DNA from: an uncultured Lachnospiraceae bacterium
GTDB taxonomy: Bacteria > Bacillota > Clostridia > Lachnospirales > Lachnospiraceae
Assembly: GCA_902489925.1 (NCBI GenBank)
Contig: CABUBX010000005.1
Coordinates: 1-50,306, forward strand
Reading direction: 5' to 3'
DNA length: 50,306 nt
Positions within the stretch are counted from its first letter, which is position 1; each line of letters begins with the position of its first letter. This document shows positions 1 through 8,080 of this stretch, one piece after another. The notes under the pieces are model-generated. The model had not been told where the DNA came from and searched no databases. It saw only the letters and a list, made by a program, of their open reading frames with translations. A program made the translations under genes and the position numbers.

Positions 1-40
1 TAGCATAAAAAAGCTAATTTGAAACAGACTTCTAATTTGC

Positions 41-325
41 GTGGATTATACTAGTGGAAAAACAGGATATTATAAGAACTCAATGGGTAATTTTTTGATT
101 CCTGCTGATAAAAGAGTGACTTTTTCATGTAAGCTTAAACAGGCAGCAAATATAAAAATATGTTATCATGATACAATATCAGGAAAGACGACAATTTTGT
201 ATATCGGTAATACAACTTCTAAAAGTGTGTCATTTAGTAAAAGCAGCAAAACATCGGGATATTTTTCAATAACGAATAATTCAGGAGGAACGATTACAGT
301 AACAAGTGCAAGTGTGTACTATTAA
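41..325 (+). CDS. Small secreted-type protein, N-terminus missing or degraded
   Basis: A short open frame of about 94 residues rich in Ser, Thr, Lys and Tyr, with beta-type alternation, ending in a TVTSASVYY tail. It resembles the C-terminal part of small secreted Gram-positive proteins, but no signal peptide is present. The only near-start codon is GTG at 41 with no ribosome binding site. The frame is closed upstream by TGA at 20-22, and the other two frames also contain stops before position 60, so the N-terminus cannot simply continue off the left edge. I read it as the remnant of a secreted protein gene; the family is not recognised. Its A+T-rich composition matches the genes up to about 4.9 kb. 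Confidence 0.4.
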   Translation: MDYTSGKTGYYKNSMGNFLIPADKRVTFSCKLKQAANIKICYHDTISGKTTILYIGNTTSKSVSFSKSSKTSGYFSITNNSGGTITVTSASVYY

Positions 326-404
326 AAGGTGAGTATATAGAGAGAAAATATTATATTGTAACGATGTAAAAATCTTTACTGAATAACTGCTAAAAATTAA
401 ACTG

Positions 405-435
405 TTTTCTTATCCATAATGTCAATAGTATTTTT
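405..435 (+). promoter_or_regulatory. Candidate upstream element shared by two secreted-protein genes (copy 1)
   Basis: TTTTCTTA, six bases, ATGTCAATA, three bases, TTTTT lies about 95 bp before the lipoprotein gene at 530. The same arrangement recurs at 1425-1455 before the gene at 1590. It could be a promoter or activator site; no protein can be assigned. Confidence 0.3.
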
Positions 436-529
436 AAAACCAATATGATAATCTAAAACTGTCAAAAGCAATTTAATTAAATTTTTCAGACATCACCGGA
501 TGGTGAAATTCAAAGAATGGAGGGGTTTT

Positions 530-1276
530 ATGAGACTGAAAAAAATCTTGGCAGTGATGGGCGCAGCAGCGGTAATGATGTCCGGCTGCGGAAAGCAGGA
601 AACAGAAGCAAGCAGCTACTTTGAAGTGAAGGATTTAAAGTGGGGCATGTCTGTCGACGAAGCTCTGAAAACCTTGGGAACAGATAAGGATAAGGCGGCG
701 AAGTTTGATGACGGATATAAGTACGGCGCTTACTTTGAATTGGAAGACGGTATGGAATTATTCGGTGAAAAAACAGAAAAAGTACATGTTGAATTTATTG
801 ATGTGACTGTGAGTGAAGCTGAGCCGAAGCTGTTTTATATCGACATTCAGTATAGTGAGGATGCTGACATGGCAAAGGTTGTTGAAAATATGGAGAAAGC
901 CTTTGGCAAGAAGGCGGATAAGCTTACAGAATATGGAATGTCACGTTCGGCGCTGGATTCGGCAGACGGTGAAAGGGAAAAGTCAACTGTTCCGAGAAGC
1001 GATTGTGAGGCCGGTGATACGATGCATCTGTGGAAAGCAAAGATGCTTAGCGAAGTTATTCCGAAAGATAAATCCGATGCATATGAAGATTTATTTGAGA
1101 CATCATTTCTGTGGCTTTCTGACAAGACATGGGATGAATTTAAGGATAATGCTTCTTTAGTAACTGTAATGTGTACAACTGGGGAAAATGATTATGGTTA
1201 CAGGGAAAACTGGGTTTCTATAAATGCTTATAATTTACTTGCTTATAACACATGGACAGAGGCAATGGAGAAGTAA
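530..1276 (+). CDS. Predicted lipoprotein, unknown function
   Basis: About 248 residues. The start at ATG 530 is chosen because GGAGGGG lies at 519-525 and the protein then begins with a typical lipoprotein signal peptide: basic MRLKK, a hydrophobic stretch, and the lipobox M-S-G-C with the lipidated Cys near residue 20. The mature part is acidic (many Asp, Glu and Lys) and soluble-looking, with no further membrane segment. It should be tethered to the outer face of the membrane. I do not recognise the family. It stands alone, followed by a weak hairpin near 1302-1337, and shares an upstream motif with the next gene, so the two may be co-regulated. Confidence 0.75.
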   Translation: MRLKKILAVMGAAAVMMSGCGKQETEASSYFEVKDLKWGMSVDEALKTLGTDKDKAAKFDDGYKYGAYFELEDGMELFGEKTEKVHVEFIDVTVSEAEPKLFYIDIQYSEDADMAKVVENMEKAFGKKADKLTEYGMSRSALDSADGEREKSTVPRSDCEAGDTMHLWKAKMLSEVIPKDKSDAYEDLFETSFLWLSDKTWDEFKDNASLVTVMCTTGENDYGYRENWVSINAYNLLAYNTWTEAMEK

Positions 1277-1301
1277 AACTGTATATCGAAAAAGTCGAGA
1301 G

Positions 1302-1340
1302 AGCCATCGGTTGTGTATAAATACAGTCGGTGGCTTTAAA
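1302..1340 (+). terminator. Possible rho-independent terminator
   Basis: AGCCATCGG (1302-1310) pairs with the GTCGGTGGCT stretch (1326-1335) with G-T wobbles, followed by TTT and an A-rich tract. The T run is short, so this is a weak call. Confidence 0.4.
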
Positions 1341-1424
1341 ATTATATAGGTGATGTGTGAGCATAAAATGCATACAGAAGATTTTGAAAAAATTCTCTCG
1401 GCAAAATAATAGAAAATAAAGCTT

Positions 1425-1455
1425 TTTTCTTAGGGGTTATGTCAATATCTTTTTT
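1425..1455 (+). promoter_or_regulatory. Candidate upstream element shared by two secreted-protein genes (copy 2)
   Basis: TTTTCTTA, six bases, ATGTCAATA, three bases, then a T run, matching the element at 405-435 in both sequence and spacing. It lies about 135 bp before the start codon at 1590. Confidence 0.3.
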
Positions 1456-1589
1456 GTGAAGTATATGTTAAGCTGATTACATAATAAATGAGAAAAGATT
1501 TTATATTGGCCAATTAAAATACAAAAATTTAAAAGGAGGAGGGCAGTGTTTTGTAACTAAAGAAAAGGTTATTGTTAGGAGGGCAGACC

Positions 1590-2153
1590 ATGAATAAAAG
1601 AAAAATTTTAGCGCTTGTGACAGCAATGACAATGCTGATTGGGGTAAATGTACCGGCGATGGCAGCGGAAGAAGTTACGCCGTATGTATTGGGAAATTCT
1701 CGAACAGCTATTTCTACAACAAAAGGTGGCTCAATGATGCTGAATTGTGAAACGGCATCAGCTACGGTAGTTCCTGATGGGGCGATAGTTACGCTTCATG
1801 GAAACACAGGGAATGACACACAAAGGTGGAGATATGATAGTAGGGGGCCATGGGGAACAAAAGTTTTACGCCCATATGGTGAGGTAAATAGTACGAAGGT
1901 TTTAAATTGTTATAGAGCTGGTACACAAACGGTATGTAATATTAGGCCTCAATCTGTTAATGAAAAGACACCGAAAGATATGGATATTCACATCACGTAT
2001 AATGACAAAAATAATCCATCTTTTAGAATGTGGGTCAGTGGACGAGATGATTATAAAGCGGCATATGTTACAAGAGCGGGTTCGACCGTAGGCAGTAAGT
2101 GTATGTGGAGTTTCACAGCGCCGGGTTCGGTTTGGTATTATAGAGCCGGATAA
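1590..2153 (+). CDS. Small secreted protein with a QxW (ricin-B-like) motif
   Basis: About 187 residues. The start ATG 1590 follows TAGGAGGG at 1576-1583; an upstream in-frame start at 1572 overlaps that site and is rejected. A clear Sec signal peptide (MNKRKI, hydrophobic core, cleavage after A-M-A near residue 25) predicts export, with no anchor afterwards. The mature protein is rich in Thr, Asn, Gly and aromatic residues. It contains one Gln-Arg-Trp at about 78-80 and a related C-M-W-S-F near the end, which recalls the QxW repeats of ricin-type beta-trefoil lectins, but one clear motif is not enough to assign the fold. A 10-bp hairpin directly follows the stop codon. Confidence 0.75.
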   Translation: MNKRKILALVTAMTMLIGVNVPAMAAEEVTPYVLGNSRTAISTTKGGSMMLNCETASATVVPDGAIVTLHGNTGNDTQRWRYDSRGPWGTKVLRPYGEVNSTKVLNCYRAGTQTVCNIRPQSVNEKTPKDMDIHITYNDKNNPSFRMWVSGRDDYKAAYVTRAGSTVGSKCMWSFTAPGSVWYYRAG

Positions 2154-2160
2154 TACATGA

Positions 2161-2193
2161 GAACCAGCAGACAGTTTGCCTGCTGGTTCTTTA
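2161..2193 (+). terminator. Hairpin between secreted-protein and lipoprotein genes
   Basis: GAACCAGCAG (2161-2170) and CTGCTGGTTC (2180-2189) form a perfect 10-bp stem with a 9-base loop, followed by TTTAA. It ends only a few bases before the AAGGAGGT of the next gene. It could be a partial terminator that sets relative expression or an mRNA 3-prime stabiliser. Confidence 0.55.
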
Positions 2194-2205
2194 AGGAGGT
2201 ATTTC

Positions 2206-3462
2206 ATGAAAAAAATAAGGCTTTTTTGTATGTTGTTTTGTATGTTATTCTGTATAGGATGCGGACGGGAAGAATTGACTGAGCAAGGAAAAAACAGTAT
2301 AAGCTCTAGTGGTGAAATACACGTATTAACCTCAAAGGACATGACAACTCAAAGCACCCATTGTTCGACTTCAAATGGCTGCTATTTGGCATCTACCAGT
2401 CCCGAACATGGAGGAACAAATATATTTTTTATTGATTATAAGACAAGGCAAAAGGTATATCTATCGTCCTCGGTCAATGGCGACTATTGGTCTGAAACAG
2501 ACACAAGCTATTTAAAGGATGGGGCAAGTACTACATTTTGTTCAGATGGAGATAAATTATATGCCTATGCATTAATGGATAGTGAAGAAATTAAAGAGGA
2601 AATTATTTATCAAATGGATTTTGATGGACAAAACAGGAAAGAGATATGCAGAATGGCTGATAATACAGAATTAGCAGGAGGGATGGTCAGCGATGATACA
2701 TATTTGTATTTTTTAATGAAAGAATATAAGACGGACGGATTGGAATCTGTCATATGTGCAGTGGACAAAAATGGAGGAGAAATTAAGAAGTTATATAAAT
2801 TCGCAGATGAAGCTCATGTATGCTATCTGATGAGTGCTTTTGACAGAAAGCTTGTGTTAAAGATGGTGGAACCTAATGAGGTATATGAAAAACAGCAACA
2901 TAAAGTATTTCTGTTTGATGTAGATGAAACTGTTTTGACAGAAGCAATGACATGGAAACAAGGGGAAATTGAAGAATTATATGATAATCAATGTATGTAC
3001 TATATTGATACAGAGAAAGAGAAGATTATTTGCAGAAATTTGACTGATGGCAGTGAAGAAGTATTGTGGGAGACATTTCCTTTTTCATACAATAGCAAGG
3101 ATTCGATTTCTATAGATAGAGAACTGTATGATTGTCATTTATTTGTATATACGTATGACAAACAATATGCTCTGAATGTTGAAACAAAAGAAGTTAAAGA
3201 ATTGACACTCAGGGCAGAGGGCGATTTGTTCCGTGGAAGCTATTTATCAATTATGGGCGCCAGTGAAGATGAATATTTACTTATACCAAATACGGGGCGC
3301 AGAAAGGTTCGTTGGAAAGACCCTATTGAGGGAAGTAACGGCGATGAGGTGATTTATTATTACAAATATGCCATGATTAAAAAAGAGGATTTTTATAATA
3401 ATCGTCCGAATTATATCATGATTGAGGATATGGAAATTGATAAGGACAGTATTGTTTCGTAA
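2206..3462 (+). CDS. Lipoprotein, beta-propeller-like, intact copy of a tandem pair
   Basis: About 418 residues. ATG 2206 is chosen because AAGGAGGT sits at 2193-2200 and the sequence then opens with a lipoprotein signal, with C-I-G-C giving the lipidated Cys at residue 19. The signal core is built from a repeated C-M-L-F unit. The mature part has recurring blocks such as F-F-I-D-Y-K, Y-Q-M-D-F-D-G-Q-N and Y-L-Y-F followed by turns. This is the rhythm of beta-propeller surface proteins of the DUF5050 kind, although I cannot name a family with certainty. It would be anchored outside the membrane. A close paralogue follows at 3646-4898 and is frameshifted. The last 430 bp or so of the two copies are nearly identical. 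Confidence 0.75.
   Translation: MKKIRLFCMLFCMLFCIGCGREELTEQGKNSISSSGEIHVLTSKDMTTQSTHCSTSNGCYLASTSPEHGGTNIFFIDYKTRQKVYLSSSVNGDYWSETDTSYLKDGASTTFCSDGDKLYAYALMDSEEIKEEIIYQMDFDGQNRKEICRMADNTELAGGMVSDDTYLYFLMKEYKTDGLESVICAVDKNGGEIKKLYKFADEAHVCYLMSAFDRKLVLKMVEPNEVYEKQQHKVFLFDVDETVLTEAMTWKQGEIEELYDNQCMYYIDTEKEKIICRNLTDGSEEVLWETFPFSYNSKDSISIDRELYDCHLFVYTYDKQYALNVETKEVKELTLRAEGDLFRGSYLSIMGASEDEYLLIPNTGRRKVRWKDPIEGSNGDEVIYYYKYAMIKKEDFYNNRPNYIMIEDMEIDKDSIVS
3018..3462 (+). repeat. Near-identical direct repeat, copy 1 (3-prime half of lipoprotein)
   Basis: This segment and 4455-4898 share long identical blocks, including the last 60 or so bases before each stop codon. This is stronger than the similarity of the 5-prime halves, so recent duplication or gene conversion of the 3-prime part is likely. 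Confidence 0.65.
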
Positions 3463-3645
3463 GTTGTGATTAGGGGGCTTCTTTTTTGTATTGAATCCCC
3501 TTTCTTTTCTTATGAAATATTAGGTAATAAAAAAGTTACTAAAAATAAAGCGTGAATTTTGTGAATATCTCCAAGTATCTTTTTCGATAATCCTGTGGTA
3601 CTCTATGTATATAGTAACTCAAGGATTACATAAAGGAGGTATATA

Positions 3646-4898
3646 ATGGGAAAAACATTTTTAAGGGTTTTCACAACGGTAATGCTCATTTTTTGTGTGG
3701 GATGCGGACGGGAAAAAGAGGGTAGTCAAGAGGCGGAAACGATAAATTCTAGCAATGAAATACGCGTATTAACTAAAGAAGACATGATGTCTCAAAGCAC
3801 CCATTGCTCAACTTCAAATGGCTGTTATTTGGCATCTGTCAGTCCCGAACATGGAGGAGAAAATCTATTTTTTATTGATTACAAGACAAGGAAAAAGGTT
3901 TATCTGTCATCTTCGGTCAATGGCAACTATTGGTCGGAGACAGATACAAGCTATTTAAAGGATTCTGCAAGCACTTCATTTTGTGCCGAGGAAGATGTTT
4001 TGTATGCGTATAGCTTTTTTAAGGATAATTTGGGAAGTGTTATTTATCGAATGGATTTTGACGGACAAAATCGGAAAGAGGTCTGCAGGATGGAGGCAGA
4101 TAGAGAATTGGCAGGGGTTCTTGTAGGCGATGATACATATTTATATTTTTTACTGGAAAATATAAAGAAAATGGCTCAGAAGCTGTCCTATGTGCGGTAG
4201 ATAAAAATGGCGGGGAAATCAAAGAGTTATATCAATTTGAAGAAGAAAACCAATGGCGCTTTTTAATGAGTGGTTTCGGCAGAAAGCTCGTGGTGAAGAT
4301 AATAGAGCCGAATGAAATTTTTGAAAATCAGCGGCATAAAGTAGTGTTGTTTGATGTAGACACGGCAGATGTAACAGAAGTCATGTCATGGGAACAGGAT
4401 AAAATTGAAGAACTATATGACGGCAACAACGTATATTATCTTGATGTAGAGAAAGAGAAGATTGTTTGCAAAGACTTGTCTGACGGCAGTGAAGAAGTAT
4501 TGTGGGAGACATTTCCTTTTTCATACAATAGCGGTGACAGCCTTTCTATAGACAGCGAATTACATGATAAGCATTTATTTATATATACGTATGACAAACA
4601 ATATGCTTTGAATGTTGAAACAAAAGAAATCAAAGAATTGACACTTAGGGCAGAGGGCGATTTATTCCGTGGAAGTTATTTGTCAATTATGGGTGCCAGT
4701 GAAGATGAATATTTACTTATACCAGATACGGGGCGAAGAAAGGTTCATTGGAAAGACCATATTGAGGGAAGTAACGGTGATGAGGTGATTTATTATTACA
4801 AATATGCCATGATTAAAAAAGAGGATTTTTACAACAATCGTCCGAATTATATCATGATTGAGGATATGGAAATTGATAAGGACAGTATTGTTTCGTAG
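3646..4898 (+). pseudogene. Second copy of the tandem lipoprotein, broken by a one-base frameshift
   Basis: ATG 3646 follows AAAGGAGGT at 3632-3640 and a lipobox C-V-G-C with Cys near residue 20. It matches the gene at 2206 along its whole length. The frame runs to TAG at 4198-4200 and then resumes in another frame through 4898. The break is at the A run 4157-4160. Restoring one A there gives a continuous frame in which F-L-L-E-K-Y-K-E-N-G-S-E aligns with the F-L-M-K-E-Y-K-T-D-G-L-E of the intact copy. The lesion is therefore a one-base loss in a homopolymer, either real (phase variation or decay) or a sequencing error. The stop at 4896-4898 lies just before the start of the ABC ATPase, suggesting a shared transcript. 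Confidence 0.75.
4455..4898 (+). repeat. Near-identical direct repeat, copy 2 (3-prime half of broken lipoprotein)
   Basis: Partner of the repeat at 3018-3462. It ends at the stop codon directly before the Shine-Dalgarno of the ABC ATPase. Confidence 0.65.
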
Positions 4899-4908
4899 GG
4901 GGATAACG

Positions 4909-5691
4909 ATGACAGAACTTGAGGTAAAGGATTTATGTAAAAGATATGATATAAGCGATAAAGGCATCGGCAGATTCTTTAAAAAGCCGGAGGAAATACG
5001 GTTTAAGGAGGCGCTGAGTCATGTCTCCTTTAAAATCGGCTTTGGCATGTACGGTCTGCTTGGCCCGAATGGGGCAGGAAAATCGACATTAATGAGTATT
5101 TTGACAGGGATACTCAAGGCAGATTGCGGTGAGGTACTCTGGAATGGTGAACCGACAAAAAAGGCAGGCATTGATTTTAGAAGAATCATGGGCTATATGC
5201 CGCAGCAGCAGGGGATGTATGACAGCTTTACCGGACGGCGTTTTCTTGCATATATGTGCGCCCTTAAAGAAATACGCGGTGAGGCGGTACAGTCGGAAAT
5301 TTTGAGAACGGCGTCTATTGTCAATATGACAGAGGCGCTGGATAAAAGACTGGGGGCTTGTTCCGGCGGCATGAAGCAGCGGCTGTTGCTTGCTTCGGCG
5401 CTGCTTGGCAATCCGAGGCTTCTTATCCTTGATGAGCCGACAGCCGGACTTGACCCAAAAGAGCGGGTGAGGCTTCGGGAGGCTTTGGCGGCAATGGCAA
5501 AGGATAAAATTATTTTGATGGCAACCCATGTTGTGTCGGATGTGGAGTCGGTGGCGGACGGCATTTTGCTTTTGAAGGAGGGAAAGCTTTTGGATATGGC
5601 AAGTCCGAAGGCGCTGATTGAAAAATATGCAGCGGGACAAAGTCTTGAGGAGGTCTATCTTAGGCTGTTTGAGAGTGGGGAAGGTCTATGA
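4909..5691 (+). CDS. ABC transporter ATP-binding protein (ABC-2 exporter type)
   Basis: A 260-residue cytoplasmic ATPase. Walker A GPNGAGKST is at 52-60, the Q-loop near 99, the signature SGGMKQR at 152-158, Walker B LLILDEP at 171-177 and the switch His in A-T-H-V at 207. This is the set seen in drug, bacteriocin or polysaccharide exporters. ATG 4909 is preferred over an upstream ATG at 4858, which lies inside the previous reading frame; TAGGGGGA at 4896-4903 serves as ribosome binding site. Its stop overlaps the permease start by four bases (ATGA), so the two are translationally coupled and should form one transporter. Substrate unknown. Confidence 0.9.
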   Translation: MTELEVKDLCKRYDISDKGIGRFFKKPEEIRFKEALSHVSFKIGFGMYGLLGPNGAGKSTLMSILTGILKADCGEVLWNGEPTKKAGIDFRRIMGYMPQQQGMYDSFTGRRFLAYMCALKEIRGEAVQSEILRTASIVNMTEALDKRLGACSGGMKQRLLLASALLGNPRLLILDEPTAGLDPKERVRLREALAAMAKDKIILMATHVVSDVESVADGILLLKEGKLLDMASPKALIEKYAAGQSLEEVYLRLFESGEGL

Positions 5692-8054
5692 AGCTTTTAT
5701 TTACAGAATTGTATAAAATATGGACAAATCGTATTTTTATAATGTTTGCGGCGGTGCTTCTCGGCGGCAATCTGTTTTTTATATGGAATTATTCGGATAA
5801 GGCGGCACTTGTGCCGGCAAGTGCTTACCGTGAGATGACCGAAGACTTGTCGGGGCTGTCCTTTATAGAGAAACAGGAATTGATACATAAGGCGCACGAA
5901 CAGATTTCGGCTGTTGTGACCATTGATAATATACGAAGGCAGGAAAGTTATGCGGCACCGGAGTATATTGAAGCTTTAAAGACGGAATACAAAAAGCAGA
6001 TTCAGGAATATGAGAAGGTCTATGAAAGTGGTACTTATTTAAAATATACGGATAATCTTCTGGCAGAGTTTACGTTTTTGACGGAAATTAACAGTGAGAT
6101 TTTGACGGTGGCCGCCTATGAGGATTATCTGAAAAAGGTTCATGAAACAGCGGGCACGCTGACGGAGATTTCGATTTTTCAGCCGAAAGATGCCCCGTCT
6201 TTTTCGGTTCGCTCGATTGAAAAGACGGACAGCGCTTATGCCGGCATGGACGGGCAGAGTGTACAGGATTACAGTCCCCAAAAAGGACTCATGCAGGCGC
6301 TTGATTTTCGGGTGACGGATATATGTCTGATTTTGTTTATGCTGCTCGTATCGGTGGCGGCTGTTTTTGACGAGCGGGACAAGGGGCTTCTTACGATGGT
6401 CTATACACTTCCGTCGGGACGGCTGAAAACGGCGGCAGCAAAGGCTTTGGCGGTAGTTTTTAGCATTTTGGCTATTGTGATTTTGCTCTACGGCACAAAT
6501 CTTGCTTATTGTGGCTCGGTTTTTGGCTTTGGCAATGTGTTTCGCGAAATCCAGTCGGTGCCGGCGCTGATGAAATCGACGCTTCAGGCGAATGTGCTGA
6601 CGTATATTTTTTTATTTATGCTTGCACAATGGGCAGGCGCGGCAGTGATGGCGCTGCTGATTTTGCTCTGCACAATTTTATGCCGTCGATTTTATACGAG
6701 CTGGTGTCTTGCACTTGCAGTCATTGGCGTGAACTTTTTCTTTTTTAACTATTTTTCGCCGCTCGGGCATTTTAATATTTTAAAATATGCCAATCTCGCG
6801 GGGATTTTGGATACAAACCGTATACTCGGCGACTATCAGCTGCTTTATTTTTTCGGGACTCCGGTGACAAGGGGCGCAGCTTCTGCCGCTGCTTTTGCGG
6901 CAGCCTTTGTACTTTTCATTTTGCTGTTTTTATGGGGCTTTGCGTCAGGTCTTTTTCTTAAAGGAGGACGTGTAAAAAGCCGGGTGAAAAAACGGATGAT
7001 ATGTCAGGGCAGCCTTTTTAAATTTGAGGCATATAAGACACTGATTCTTGGCGGCGGTCTGTGGCTGATTTTATTTTTTGCCGCTGTATCCGTCTATCAG
7101 GGAATGACAGCTGTAAGCTATCAGAGTGCAAAGGATGTTTATTATAAGAAATATCTTACAGAAATGACGGGCAAGCTGACGCAGGAGAAGGCGGACTGGT
7201 TTCAAAAGGAATATGAAAAATTTGAGCCGATATTAAAGCTTCAGGCGGCGCTAGAGAGCGGTATGATTGACGGTGCGGCTTATGATGAGCTGATAGGGCC
7301 TTATGGCGGTCTGATGGTGGAAAAAGAAGCCGTCGATGATATTGTCGGCACAAATTTTGCTTATCTCAAAGAAAATAAGGGCGCACAGCTTGTCTATGGG
7401 GCAGGCTTTGAGCGCATGTTTGATTTAAAGGATAAGACAGAGGCTGATGAGATGGTATTGGTGCTGCTTATGATGGCGGCAGCGCTGTCGGGTATATTTT
7501 CCATGGAAATATCGGGCGGCATGGATAAGGTGATTACAGTGACGCCTCTTGGAAAACAAAAAACAGTGAGGACGAAGCTTTTGCTTGCGGCCTGTGTCGG
7601 AGGGGCTTTAGCAGTGATTTCTCTTGTGCCGGTTTATATTGATGTGCTTCGTCATGAGGGGCTTAAAGGACTTTGGGTGCCGGCAAAAAGTATGGAAGCC
7701 TTTGCAGACGTGCCGGCAAATGTGCCGCTGGTGGGCATGTTGGCTGCTCAGGTGCTTTTGCGGCTCGCCGTCTGTTTGTGGGCGGCAGTCTTTATAAGCT
7801 GGATTTCTTTAAAGATGAAAAATACATTGATGAGCACATTTTGTGCCTGCCTTATTTTATGTGTACCGACTTTACTTGCCTCTGCCGGCTTGGAGGGCTT
7901 TTTGTGGCTGAGTCCGTATCCGGTTTTTCACTGGCTTGGATTTGTCAATAATTATGAAAACACATGGATTTGTGCCGGCTATGCGGTGGCGCTTTTAGGC
8001 AGCGGCTTGTATTGGGCAAACAGCCTGCAGCGGCATTTTGGCAGTGAGGCTTGA
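5688..8054 (+). CDS. ABC transporter permease, large two-half type
   Basis: 788 residues, about twice an ordinary ABC-2 permease. Each half begins with one membrane anchor (near residues 15-35 and 445-465). A long, charged, probably extracytoplasmic helical domain follows, and then a cluster of hydrophobic helices (about 205-420 and 600-785). It looks like two fused permease modules, so one copy may pair with an ATPase dimer. The start overlaps the ATPase stop by four bases. The next gene encodes an exported protein with a membrane anchor, giving a three-component export or cell-envelope system. The substrate cannot be deduced. Confidence 0.85.
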   Translation: MKLLFTELYKIWTNRIFIMFAAVLLGGNLFFIWNYSDKAALVPASAYREMTEDLSGLSFIEKQELIHKAHEQISAVVTIDNIRRQESYAAPEYIEALKTEYKKQIQEYEKVYESGTYLKYTDNLLAEFTFLTEINSEILTVAAYEDYLKKVHETAGTLTEISIFQPKDAPSFSVRSIEKTDSAYAGMDGQSVQDYSPQKGLMQALDFRVTDICLILFMLLVSVAAVFDERDKGLLTMVYTLPSGRLKTAAAKALAVVFSILAIVILLYGTNLAYCGSVFGFGNVFREIQSVPALMKSTLQANVLTYIFLFMLAQWAGAAVMALLILLCTILCRRFYTSWCLALAVIGVNFFFFNYFSPLGHFNILKYANLAGILDTNRILGDYQLLYFFGTPVTRGAASAAAFAAAFVLFILLFLWGFASGLFLKGGRVKSRVKKRMICQGSLFKFEAYKTLILGGGLWLILFFAAVSVYQGMTAVSYQSAKDVYYKKYLTEMTGKLTQEKADWFQKEYEKFEPILKLQAALESGMIDGAAYDELIGPYGGLMVEKEAVDDIVGTNFAYLKENKGAQLVYGAGFERMFDLKDKTEADEMVLVLLMMAAALSGIFSMEISGGMDKVITVTPLGKQKTVRTKLLLAACVGGALAVISLVPVYIDVLRHEGLKGLWVPAKSMEAFADVPANVPLVGMLAAQVLLRLAVCLWAAVFISWISLKMKNTLMSTFCACLILCVPTLLASAGLEGFLWLSPYPVFHWLGFVNNYENTWICAGYAVALLGSGLYWANSLQRHFGSEA

Positions 8055-8080
8055 ACATATTGAGCGTACGGAGGATGTTT

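Larger units (their letters stand above)
1277..1589. other. Intergenic region of 313 bp
   Basis: It holds the weak hairpin near 1302-1337 and the second copy of the shared motif at 1425-1455, followed by an A+T-rich leader. The Shine-Dalgarno of the next gene (TAGGAGGG) is at 1576-1583. No convincing gene was seen here. Confidence 0.5.

Noticed and set aside
3463..3520. Terminator after the first lipoprotein (AGGGG/CCCCT near 3472-3502)
   Set aside because: Only about five base pairs with a long loop; too weak to call.
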